Source: Cymodocea nodosa (lineage: Eukaryota > Streptophyta > Magnoliopsida > Alismatales > Cymodoceaceae). From it: a DNA stretch of 64,000 bases. The notes under the pieces are model-generated. The model was not told the origin of the DNA, ran no database searches, and saw nothing but the letters and a program-made list of their open reading frames with translations. Made by a program: the position numbers and the translations under genes. The stretch covers positions 74,501 through 138,500 of the forward strand of contig CM072341.1 of NCBI GenBank assembly GCA_036874045.1, in the 5' to 3' direction. Each line of letters opens with the position of its first letter. Position 1 is the first letter of the stretch. Of the stretch, positions 1-10,975 are shown piece after piece.

Positions 1-1072
1 TCATTTTAATATCATTGTCATCTATGACATCCTCTTGACCTTTGGAAGTCACAAGTTCAAAGAAACTCTGCATAGCCGTTTACAATGTTTCATACATACA
101 TATATATATAGAGTGATAGGGTGAGTGAGAGACCATATTTTCATTTTGAAATAACACCTATGATGATCAATGATGCTAGAAATGATTGTTCTTCGTTACC
201 TGTTTATATTACACTAAGTTTCATGAGATGCCACCATTGAACCATACCACTCAAGTCACCATTAGTCACCTTCCACATTCCTTAATTGACAAGCACTAAC
301 ATCAAATGTAACATAGATAGAGTTCCCAAAGACTTTGGTACAAAGAAAATGAGGCAGCATGTCTCAAGTACATTCAAATGTGGATTAACTCATCAAATAA
401 ACTTCCATATACCACTACTACACTACAATCGACAAAGCTAGCACCAAGCGCACCCTCCACAATCTCCATTATCACTTCATCACCTCAACAACCATGAACT
501 CACATCCAATGTTCTTGCTATAAACATCCAAGATTCAACTAGGAATATACATGGACCTATAAACATCCATGCAATAAATAATCTAAGGTAATAAAGAAAA
601 CATTACATAACAAAAGAATGATCTTACTCCAGCAAACTAATGAAACTTTATTTAAAATGCCACACACACTTCAAGATCAATGGATATCATTGAATAAATA
701 TGTTTAAAGTGTTATTTGACATCCGTGGTGTAGTGAATATCCTGCAAATATTGCTATGCACCAAAAGGGGTAAAATAGAAAAATTACAAAAAGTTGAACT
801 TTAACATGTCAAATTTCATCTCAAAATTATTTAATAGTGAAAGAACAGGACCAAATAAAACAAGACAAACAGCAGTACTTAATTGGCAGTGATTCTATTT
901 ATTTCCAAGATAACTGGTTCAAATTAATTAAAAGAGAAACAAGAAATATTTCTCGTGCACGTACATACGTGGATGTCCTTGGGATTAGCTAGCTTATGTT
1001 CTGGTCGTAGTGAAACACAACGTACATATATCTTGAGACCTGGCTGCCCGACGTCCGCCGATCGATCACCGA
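1..1072. other. AT-rich flank downstream of the globulin gene
   Basis: No reading frame or RNA gene is recognisable here. The sequence is AT-rich with a short TA run near 105-112. It lies 3' of the minus-strand 11S globulin gene, so its right end probably holds that gene's 3' untranslated region. Confidence 0.5.
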
Positions 1073-2756
1073 TCAGGAGGACCTAGTCGGAGGGAACAGC
1101 GAGGTCTGGTGCATTCTGCTCATTTTTAGGTCCCGCGCCTGGCCTAGTGACATGCCGTAGGAGTTGGAGATCACGTCGACAGGAAGACCAGTAAAGACCG
1201 ACGAGCGTCCAGAGATCATGTTCCTCATCGGAGCCGGTGATGTCTCAAAGCTCACCCACTGCAGTCCGCTGTCACCGGCCTTCTGCACCGACGCGTAGTT
1301 CTGTGGAACCACCACGACATCTCCCTCTTCCACACCGTCGTCGAACACCGTCCGGCCCCGGTCGTCCACCATGTGCACTCGCCCCTCCCCTTGGGTCACG
1401 TAAACCACAGCGTGTGCGTTCATCGTCCAGTGGGGGGAGAACATCGAATTCTGTATGCATCAAGTGATCGATATAGATATAGATATATATATAGATAAAA
1501 AAAAGCGAAATATACGTACATGTTACAAGTATGTGATAAGTAAGTAAATAAACAAATAAACGCTGAGCGTTATTGTGTGTTAACATACTGGACGAAGATT
1601 GCCACATTCGGCACTCATGCCCAGGAACCTGAGGACCGGGAGCTTGTACATGTTGACGGAGTTGAGCCTCCCCGCCCTGCCGGAGTACACATCGGCCTCG
1701 TGGGGGTCGTCGATGTAATGGTGCATTCTCTTGTTGCAGAGGACATCTTCCATGCCAATATTGGCGGCGTCGCCATCTTCGGTGGTGCTCCTCCGGGGTG
1801 AGTGCTCGCGTTCTTCTCGCCGACTGGGCGTGATCATCCTCATCCCTCCCTTCCGCACCTTCACGATGAGGCCTCTCTCGTCCTTGCTCTGCATCTTGTT
1901 GATGACTTCCATGTCGACGTTGAAGGACTGGGACATCAGCTCCGGGTCCAGTGCACGGAGTATGCTGCTCGATTCGATCCCTCCCGCCCGCCTTCGTCCC
2001 TCGCCTTGAGGTTCCCCTCCAGCAAGGAAGAACGACTGCAAGCATGCGTACGTGTGCATACTAAACCTCATCTATATATCTATCTATCTCTTATATAATA
2101 ATTAAATTTAAACACACACACACGTATGGCGTACGTACCCTGGGGATCTCGTCGAGCTGGTTGAACCTGCTGTTGAGATCGGTGACGGCGAAGACAATCA
2201 GATCGTCGTCGGCGTCGTTGTAGCTCCAGTGCACCATACCGGCAGGCACGGCGAGCACGTCCCCTTGACGAACCCTGTGGGCCATGTGGTGGCAGTCTTC
2301 CATGCTCTCCCCACGCTCTCCCCGTCGGCTGTCTCGGCTCCTTGCGTACTCGGATTCTCCGCCGGAATGGAAGCTTTCGGGGCAGCCGGGGAGGGAGAGG
2401 CCGATAACGCCTTGGCCCCGCTGGATGTATACCAGACTAGGGCTAGGGGAGAAGCTAGGGAGACAAAGGGACTGGGGTCGTATGGTGTTGCGCATGACAG
2501 CCACGCCGGCGCACTGGAACTCGTCCTCGGTCTCGTCCCACAACTCCGTGAGGCCACCCTCCGACTCGATCGTGCGGGACGGGCGGCTGCTTGATATGCG
2601 GTTCAGGCGGCATTGCCGGCTCTCGTAGGCGTGAGATCCCCTCCCAGTCGACCTGGAAGAGCCCCTGCTAATTGCGACGACATTGTCAGCCACAAGAAGA
2701 AGCAGAGGGAGGAAGAGAGAGAGCAGGAGGAGGACGTCGCCTGCACGACGACCCAT
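1073..2756 (-). CDS. 11S globulin (legumin-type seed storage protein), three exons
   Basis: Exons on the minus strand are 2756-2139, 2035-1589 and 1450-1073, giving 480 residues, the usual 11S length. All junctions are GT/AG and phase 0. Residues 1-30 are a signal peptide with a leucine-rich core. The acidic chain carries the QCRLNR and FQCAGV cysteines (C49, C82) and PGCPESF (C125). The basic chain begins near GMEDVLC (C306), the expected partner of C125, followed by DPHEADVYSGRAGR, SPHWTMNAHAVVYVT and VVVPQNYA of the second cupin barrel. In the family these proteins form hexamers in protein storage vacuoles. The two introns match the later legumin introns; the usual first intron is absent, as in some legumin B-type genes. 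Oddity: the canonical Asn-Gly site for vacuolar processing enzyme is replaced by Asn-Ile-Gly (N298-G300). No frameshift is seen and the gene looks intact. Confidence 0.95.
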
Positions 2757-2820
2757 AAATACGTACGACTAATCGATCGATTGAATATTAATTATTATTG
2801 GGTACTTACGTACGTAGTTA

Positions 2821-2828
2821 CTTATATA
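2821..2828 (-). promoter_or_regulatory. TATA box of the 11S globulin gene
   Basis: Read on the minus strand this is TATATAAG, 65 bases upstream of the globulin ATG at 2756. That leaves room for a start site about 30 bases downstream and a short leader, as is normal for storage-protein genes. Confidence 0.65.
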
Positions 2829-2865
2829 GAGTGAATGCTCATGGTGCATGGCCGGAGGGTGGCAG

Positions 2866-2921
2866 CACGTGTTGCCCTTGGTGGTGGTTTGGGGATCGTG
2901 GCCACCCCTTCCGCATGCATG
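2866..2921 (-). promoter_or_regulatory. Seed-type promoter elements: G-box and RY motif
   Basis: CACGTG lies at 2866-2871 and the perfect RY repeat CATGCATG at 2914-2921, about 110 and 160 bases upstream of the globulin ATG. A further TGCATG core sits near 2845. RY motifs bind B3 factors of the ABI3/FUS3/LEC2 group and ACGT cores bind bZIP factors; together they drive maturation-phase embryo expression of storage proteins. The motifs are visible; factor binding is inferred. Confidence 0.65.
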
Positions 2922-4631
2922 AACGCACGAGTGCGTGATGCTCGTCCGGAGCCGTCCATGTGGCGATTGGACCTTGTAATCGATACCATTGCCATTGTTT
3001 AATGCACTAGCGGGTTTGAATAAGGTTCTCGCCTCCAAGCGTCAAACGTACGTGATCACCGAGCATATGATCGAGAGTTGGTGATGATCGTTAATGAAAC
3101 GTACGTCCAAACAAGTATGGCATTTGCCCATCCAAGTACGTCCATCCAACACTCAATATAGGTGTCTACTTATGATTTCTTCAGAATGTTGTAATGAAAT
3201 TTATAGAATTCTATTTTTATGCCCATGTCTTAATATTTGAAAGAAGATTTTCTTCAACACAAACTCATCGAACATCAGATAGTAGATTCTTCACTTTAAG
3301 AATTCTACGTAACGTCTTGGATGTGTCAAGACATCATTTTACATGTGTCAAAGCATATTCTCCAATAGCCACTTAAACATATTCTTCATAACGTACATTA
3401 CGCACTTATTGTCTTATACAAAATCTTATTTCCAAGAGATTATTCAAATGTTGTCTGATAAATAACATAACTTCAGTTTGCAACTCACTAAGGTAACGAG
3501 TTTGTAGGAAATGTATCAAGCTTTTGTAATTGTTGAAAGAAAATGATTTCAATCATTCATTTGATTTAAAAGAGTGTTATAAATTGTAACAACGTAAACA
3601 ACATTTTTTTCCTTGAGATTTATTTTAAATGCATTACTCACGATTTTATTAAATTCAAATTTGATAAACTCACCATTTTCTATAAATCTAATCTTCTAAA
3701 ATTGAAGATAACATGAGCAGGAATAATGTAACCCCTAATCATTTTGATCAAACTTTTTCGGATAAAATAAAGTATGCCAATGATTAATACTTGTGTTCAA
3801 ATTCAGATTCCAGAATTGGCTATAAGTTTGGCATAAGATTTGGATATCATTCGTATTTGAATATACAGATTCAATTTTTATCAGATTCACATATTATCCA
3901 AATTCAAATAAATAAGTTAGTTAGATATTTAAATAGTTACCCAAATATTGATTATACAAACTTGTATTATACAGATATTAAATAGATTTGGCTATAGGTC
4001 TTTCCGATTCAAAGATGTTCCTTTTACGTTCAAATCTATATTAGATATTTCATGCTTTAGAGATGTGATTTAGTGGAACCGCGGAAATTTTGAACAATGA
4101 TGAACAGTGACTTCCGCGGGTGAACAATGAAAGTCGTTGCAGGTAAAAATTCAATTTGGATGTCATTTTTGGAAACTGCAGTGGTAAACAGTGAAAACCG
4201 CTGGAGCTCGATGAATCCAAACGCAACCTATGTCATCGAAGTGGAGGTGAGTATATGCTTGCGTAGATATTTCTCTTGCGATTCTCGTGAGCTATAAGCA
4301 AGGAATTAACCTTGGAATCAACTTTAATTTGCAGTTCTCAACCGCGCGTACTCGTTAAAAAAAGTCAAAGACGACGGCAAAAGGCCACCTTCATGTTGGC
4401 ATCGGCGGTCTGGCCTTGTCGCCTAGCCGTCCTCCCTCCCTCCCTCCAACAGTTGTCTCTTGCAGTGCAAGGAAGGAAAGGAACTTTCAAATATAAAAAT
4501 ATAAGCCCAGAAAGAAAGGGAACGATTGTATATGTGGAAAGGATATGGCGTAAGTGGGCGCCCATCTTTAATTCATTTCCATGCCGAAAGTTGCACCTTT
4601 CTACATTGGAATCCAAATCTCCTCAATTATC
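2922..4631. other. Intergenic region with degenerate AT-rich repeats
   Basis: No gene is recognised. Around 3800-3985 short motifs such as ATTCAAAT, CAGATTC and ATTTGGATAT recur irregularly, resembling the degenerate repeat tracts often found in plant LTR-element remnants. Open frames here are short and unlike any protein I know. Confidence 0.4.
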
Positions 4632-4639
4632 TATAAATA
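4632..4639 (+). promoter_or_regulatory. TATA box of the DUF761 gene
   Basis: TATAAATA occurs about 137 bases before the ATG at 4776, a plausible distance for a plant core promoter with a leader of about 100 bases. Confidence 0.5.
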
Positions 4640-4775
4640 TATCAATATTTTCAGTTCTGCACACGTTATCGATCGTTGCGGCAAAGAAAATCGGTCCAGT
4701 CCTTGATTTGTGCATCGATAGCAACTTCCGGATTGATCGTTTACTTTATTTGTGTGCACACACACACAGGCGTCC

Positions 4776-5423
4776 ATGAGCAACAACGTCAACAGGAAGC
4801 TGAAGCTCTCGCGCGAAAGAAAGGCCTGGATGAAGAAGGTGACGACCATCCTGCACTCCAAATTTTGCAAGCTCAAGAGGTCCAGAACCATCCGCCGCAC
4901 GGTCTCCGGTCTCAACAACACCGTTTCGTCAATCCTTAGCCACCGCAGCCGGAAGTCTAGGTCCAAAAGGCATCATCTCATCTTCGCTTCTCCCAAGAAG
5001 CCGTCGTCCAGCAGTCTGCGTCGCGCCCGGACTTTCTTTCCAGTATACGTGGACGATCTTTACAGCATCGAGCAAGAGGGAGGAATATCGCAGGTGGTGC
5101 AAAAGGAGAACAAGAACTTGTATGCAGAGAAAGCGCCCGGCTGTTCTTCCTCCACTGAACTCATCAGTACTGCCATAAGTACTACTAGAGCGAATTGCAG
5201 ACTGGGAAGTACTGATGACTCTCGCCATCCTCCTCCTCTTGCTGCTGCTTCTTCGTCTTCTTCTTCATTAGTCTTGGTCGACGACCAGAAGGCCACCGAT
5301 GAGAAGCTTCAAGGAGTGGATCTCAAAGCAGAGATGTTCATTGCCAGATTCTGGGAGGAGATTCGCCTACAGAAGCAGAAGTCCTTCGAGGAGTACCAGG
5401 ACATGCTCGCTCGTGGAATCTAA
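4776..5423 (+). CDS. DUF761 domain protein (cotton fibre-expressed type)
   Basis: A single uninterrupted frame of 215 residues. The N-terminus is strongly basic (SNNVNRKLKLSRERKAWMKK, then many Arg/Lys/Ser). A mid-protein FPVYVDDLYSIE segment is typical of the family. The C-terminus has the DUF761 signature: VDLKAEMFIARFWEEIRLQK followed by SFEEYQDMLARG. This C-terminal helix defines the family; members are plant-specific and their biochemical role is unsettled. A serine-rich stretch separates the two parts. I chose the ATG at 4776 because upstream in-frame codons include no other ATG before a CA repeat. No membrane segment is seen. Expression site cannot be told from the sequence. Confidence 0.85.
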   Translation: MSNNVNRKLKLSRERKAWMKKVTTILHSKFCKLKRSRTIRRTVSGLNNTVSSILSHRSRKSRSKRHHLIFASPKKPSSSSLRRARTFFPVYVDDLYSIEQEGGISQVVQKENKNLYAEKAPGCSSSTELISTAISTTRANCRLGSTDDSRHPPPLAAASSSSSSLVLVDDQKATDEKLQGVDLKAEMFIARFWEEIRLQKQKSFEEYQDMLARGI

Positions 5424-7165
5424 TTTATCTGTTTACGTATAAAAACCATACTGCGCTTTACATTGATCATAAGTTTGCAATTTTTATAAGGAATTCCTAG
5501 AAGAATGAATTTGTAATTGATAAATATTTTTCTGTGTTGTTAGAAAATTAATTTTGAAACTGCATCTCCCTTCTCATTAGTTTTCCGTTTACGACGATGA
5601 AATTAATAAACCAGTAACTAAACTTACAGTCTTGTTTTCCAACGAGAATCATTGCTTCTCCGGTGCTCGAATTAATTTACCGAAAGATGCACCTCCCCAT
5701 ATATATTTTTTCCCTCCGTCGAATCGCCCTAATGCTCGTCGTTCTCCGCCTTCCTCCGTCTTTCGCAACACTCGCCGGAGAGTCGTCCATACGGTCCGGT
5801 GCGTGTCCGTTCTTGACGACCGACCTCCAGCCTGTCGTCAAAAGTTTATCGGGTAATGAACATGATGTGAATCCGACCGACTATAGATACGCACGTAGGT
5901 TAACCATAACAACATCCAACCGTTGGTCCTAATATTGGAACGATCCAACGGCTGAAACTTGGTGCGATGGGTCTACAGCGTCCGTAGTAGATTATCGTCG
6001 TCGAAACATGAACGGTCAACGTCGACAGGTTTGACAGCCCGTCGAAAGAAACGAGGGGAATAAAAAATCACGAGAGAAACGCGAAGATGGGGGGAAGGAG
6101 GGAAGCTTTGAATGAATGAACTACGTTTTGATACGTTGTTGAGCATTGGGCCTTGGACTGCCATCCTTTTTTTTCCTGAAAAAAAGATGACGATGATTTT
6201 TTATTTTTTTTTTTAAAAAAAGTGACGATGAAGTGAGGTGCGGGAAACGGGCAATAATATGGCAAGATTCTTTTGTGATTTTATAACTTTCGGTGACCAT
6301 ACGACGAAGAAATATCTGGACTTGCCGTCTCGTAGCACGAACGTCGTAGTTGGACCGTGGTCTGGTGGACCAGATGGTTCTTCTCTTTTCATGGTTTCTT
6401 TTCCTTTGTAAAATACCTCACAACTTTGGAATCTTCGTTCTTAAGAAATTCGAATTTACATTACAAAAAAAAAAGAAAAAAAGAGAACCATCGGTCGCGT
6501 GTCTTTTCATGGTCTCCTTTCGAACGGTGGTTCTCGCATCGATTGATTCATCGTGTGGCCAGAAACGACCCTGGCCTCCGCCCATGCAATCCATTCGCGT
6601 GCACCCTACGCAGAAATATGGTCCCCATGTTATAAATCACATTCTTTATTTTACTTTGTAAACACATGAAATTTATTATTGAATGGTTATAAACGTATTA
6701 CAAAATTTTACTTCAATTAAACAGGATTGATCCTTGCTCCAGAGGGACTCAGAACTCGGCAGTTTTTGTTAGATTTCTTCGTCAATTGATTTTCAAATAA
6801 AGATGGATATTCCTTAACTTGGGTTGGAAATTTAATACATATTAAATAATTTTATAAACAGATTTTAATTTTAACTTTAAATTAATCGATAGAATTTTTT
6901 GATATATTAAACGATCACATGTTAAATTCATTTGGATATACATAGAATTTTTGGATTAATTCAGACCCATACGGTTAAGCCAGAGGACATCACTCTATCA
7001 CCCGACACTCATTTTCTATACAAATAGTGGCAGCAGTAAAAGCAATTTAAAAAATATATTTCCTTTATTATTATTATTTTATCATTATTGTATAAATCGT
7101 GTTGCTTCGTCCCCTTCGTCACTTCGTCCCTTCCCATTTCTGCCGCGGTCATTGATTTTCCGGCC
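5424..7165. other. Intergenic region; right end is the ADF leader
   Basis: Several A and T homopolymer runs (about 6180-6225 and 6466-6482) and short inverted motifs (CCAACCGTTGG and CCAACGG near 5920-5955) are present. No coding frame is convincing. The stretch from about 7080 to 7165 is C/T-rich and is probably the 5' untranslated leader of the actin-depolymerising factor gene. Confidence 0.45.
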
Positions 7166-10100
7166 ATGTCGTTCCGGATGGTAAGCTTTCCCGACTCTGA
7201 CATCTTCGTTTTTGTTAAATCGATTCGCTGTGCCTCTTCTTTCTCTTCTGGATCGGTTTTCCCTTTCTTTCGTCTTTTTTCCCTTTGATCTGAACGAGCG
7301 GTTGTTCTTCCTTATCATTGCTCGATGTGTGTGTCTTCTCTTCCAGTACCAGATTTGGGGCTGTTCTCTTCTTCTCTCCGTACTACTTATTGTTCTTTCT
7401 TTCCATCGCCATCTTCGATCATTGCTTCTCTGCACTATTCTCTTCTCTACTCCTGAATCTTAGCGTAAAATTTCACGTCACTGGTTCATTGCTTGGCCTT
7501 GTGATCCATCTGACGTTTTGATGTAAGTTTTTCCCTTTTCCTCGTGCTGTCGTCTGTTTTTGTTGTTTTCGAAATCATATGCTTGATTCCGATCCTCTAA
7601 ATGCTCACTTATTTCCTCAAACGATTGCAAAACAGAGCTGAATTTAGTGAGTTTACATTGGCATGCTCGTGCTCAAGTCTTGCATTCCTTGTGCAGTGAT
7701 TTTTCTCTTCTTGTCTAAGCACAATTATTTGAACATGTGCTGCTTTTTTATTTGATACCGCGCTTCCTTATTATAGAAGTTCTCGAGAAATACTTGACCG
7801 TGTAGAACTTTGATTTCTACTCTCTTTTTTCCCATGGCATGTAATGTTCAGAAACCCTGCATGCATTTAAAATTATATGAAAAAGGCAAAGATTGTTGTT
7901 TTTCCATACGTCCGTCCTTCTCCATATTGTGTTTAATGTTGATGGTTGTGTAAAGAGATTTGCCTTTGGTGATTGATCTACAGTCAAGCGCCTCATCTGG
8001 CATGGGAGTTGCCGATCACAGCAAGACTACATTCCTGGAGTTGAAAAGGAAGAAAATGTACCGCTATGTCGTGTTCAAGATTGATGAAAAGAAAAAAGAA
8101 GTTGCTGTCGAGAAGCTGGGAGCTCCAGGTGAAAGCTTTGAGGATTTCACTTCATCCTTGCCTGAGAATGACTGCCGCTATGCTGTTTACGACTTTGATT
8201 TCGTGACTGCTGAGAATTGTCAGAAGAGCAAGATATTCTTCATAGCATGGTCAGTTTCTTCTTTCATAAGTGGCATAGTAAAGGTCTTACAAAGGTTCAA
8301 CTAAGATTACTATAAGATCATCATACCACAATTTTTATCGAATATATCACCCACCAATATATGAGGATGTGTTTTTTTATTGCTCGCGCATGTCTGTTAT
8401 TCAAATACACATGGATGTGTTTGGTGCGTAAATTTCTCTTTTTCTCCCCATCATCCTTAGGGTCACATTGTATACTCTAAAAGGGTGTTTATCCCTTTTT
8501 TCCTGAGCAACAGGTACAAGTCCAAAGTCCTCTCATTGGTGAGAGGACTTGTGGAGTTAGATAAAAGGTAGCATATTTGGTATGTGGATCGAGATTGCTA
8601 AACCTTAGTCAATCAGAAAAAAATCGGATAAGAAAATACCATATTTAGCTTGTGGTGATAGCTAAAACTTAGATTGGCAAACCATGTTTAATTTGGTCAA
8701 GAAAACCAGCAAAAAGGCCAATGAAGGCCTTAGTGGTAGACCTATGTTGAGACCAGGTGGGATGCATGCCGCATATGGTTTTTTGAAAAATATTAATTTA
8801 TAATTAATATCTGGTTTATTTTCTATAATATTATATAAGTAATCAACTCCTTGTTAATGTTTATCAAAAAAAACAAGAATTAGACCAAGATATGGGCAAA
8901 GATAAATATGCATCATTTTTAAATTTTTTATATTGTAAATGATTTCCTATTGAATAATGAAAGAAATGCAAAATTATATTTTGTGATGTATGACTTGCTT
9001 CAGATATTAGATTTACATTTGTGACAAAGGTAAATTGTAAAGTTGTATTTATCTTAAGTTTCCAATTACCAATCTGGAAAACTTGGCATTCACCTTAATA
9101 TATATTTTTTATGTTTGTGTGGATCAACATCTTTTGACATGAATTACATTGGTGAAGTTTCTCAAAAACTTTTGGAAATATAGTTGATATTTATATTTTT
9201 GTCTACTAAATGTTTTAGAATAGGATTCATTTATCACTACAACTTTTACAAAAAGTGCCTTCTTAACAATGGAAATCATAAGGGATAACCTGTAACATAA
9301 ATATAACAAAGATTTTATATATCATTGTTTAATTTCCTATGTTGAATGATATTTTCAAGGATATCAACAATAAAACCACTATAAAATAGTTAAAAGATAT
9401 GTATTCTCATAAGGTATTTTTTAAGTAGCTATTGAAATTCTACTATAATATAATTCTTAATTTGGTGTTGTAAGTTTATTTTATAAAATACGAACATTTT
9501 TACTTATGAATTGATTTTTTGTGCAATGTATTTTTTGATTTATAGGATAAATTTATAATTTACTTAGTATCCCACCCTATAAAAAAATATTAGCTCTACC
9601 TTTGGAGGGCATGCTCGTCTCTAACGATGCCTGTAATTTTTGATATTAGGTTCTAAATAATTGTGATTTATTTTAAATATTTGGAGTCAAAGAGCTTATA
9701 TTTCACTAAAGTTGATGCTCAATTCTTTTGATGTTACTAATCTCATTACCATGGAATCTTATCTGGGGCTATTTTCAGAATGGAGGCAGTTTGAAACCAA
9801 AATCTCAAATCATCGCAAAATATAAATAAATACATGAGCATATAAATATGCACTCGTACAGTTTCAATGCTGCTAAAATGTCTAAGTATGCTCCCCCCTA
9901 ATTTGCCCTTGGCAAACCCAGATCCAACTAAGTATCCAGTTGAAAATCCGATTTTGCAAAAAAATCCAATTAAATCAATAAAAATCTGGGCACTAAAATG
10001 CCCGATAGGTTAACAGTGGCCACGCCTTGCCTAGGCTGGTGACTCATAATCTTAGAAGAAATTTAGCATAAATGACAAATGTTACAATTTAAAATCCAGT

Positions 10101-10975
10101 TGTCCATGCCGATGGCAAGCATTTTTGGTACAGCTGGATGGCTAAAAATTTTATTTGTTTACATCACAATCAGGCATTACCATATAGGTCGATGATATTT
10201 TTATTTGTTTATGTCACAGATCAAGAAATGCTGATAAGAATTTCCACGGTTTTTTTTTTCTTGCAGTAATCATATTGTTGTTTCATGGTGTGTAAAAGAT
10301 GTCTTGGACTTAAATTTGATTTTTTCACATTCTCTTTTGTAAATCTCAGAAACTCATGACAGTAAACGTCCACTAGGTGCAGGTTTTTCTCTTCAACAAG
10401 TTCCATTGCATGATCTCTTATTTCGTATCAATTAAATAATTACTCCCTCCTGGTAAAGGTACTTTTTACCAAAGTTTGCCGCTATTTCACGTTTTAGTTA
10501 CGATGTGAAATTGCAGATGCTTGCTTTCGAAAGATCGACATTTCCTGAGTAGTAGGTTTCTTGTCTAATTTGCACGACTGAAATTTTCGCAGAACCTGAT
10601 TTGGTTGGCTTTCTTTACTTTTGTATTTTTGCCGTGGACAATGCAAAATCTGAAGGTTACGAGAGCAAAACGATATTCCTTGCCTTTTACATATCAATAG
10701 ATTGCTGATATAGTTACGCTCAAACTAGATTGTATAATTTGTTCAGATTTCAGTAGCTGCGGTTTACGTAACCAACCGTACACAATAGCTCATTACTTGG
10801 CTTTTTTTTCCCTGAAATCAACAGGTCTCCTTCGACCTCCAGAATTCGGGCCAAGATGCTGTATGCCACATCCAAGGATAGGTTCCGTCGAGAACTCGAT
10901 GGCATTGCCTACGAGATCCAGGCTACTGACCCTACGGAGATGGACATGGATGTGCTTAGAGAGCGTGCTCACTAG
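7166..10975 (+). CDS. ADF: Actin-depolymerising factor (ADF/cofilin), three exons
   Basis: Exons are 7166-7180, 7984-8249 and 10825-10975, giving 143 residues, the standard plant ADF size. Exon 1 encodes only MSFRM. Exon 2 starts [20 protein letters not shown] and carries the basic [14 protein letters not shown] strand, [18 protein letters not shown] and KSKIFFIAW. Exon 3 completes [20 protein letters not shown], the long actin-binding helix, then [12 protein letters not shown] and LRERAH. The protein is expected to bind G- and F-actin in the cytoplasm and speed filament turnover; the Ser near the N-terminus (SGMGV) is the usual regulatory phosphorylation site. The very short first exon and long introns are typical of plant ADF genes, where intron 1 often boosts expression. 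Intron 2 (8250-10824) is AT-rich with no recognised coding sequence. Confidence 0.95.
8525..8550. repeat. Perfect 11-bp hairpin in ADF intron 2
   Basis: AAGTCCTCTCA, a 4-base TTGG loop, then its exact reverse complement TGAGAGGACTT. It sits about 275 bases inside the intron. It could be the core of a decayed small inverted-repeat element; I see no longer arms. Confidence 0.6.

Noticed and set aside
1272-2045. 257-codon minus-strand frame across globulin exons 2 and 3
   Set aside because: It runs through an intron containing a TATA microsatellite and is out of frame with the conserved cupin residues.
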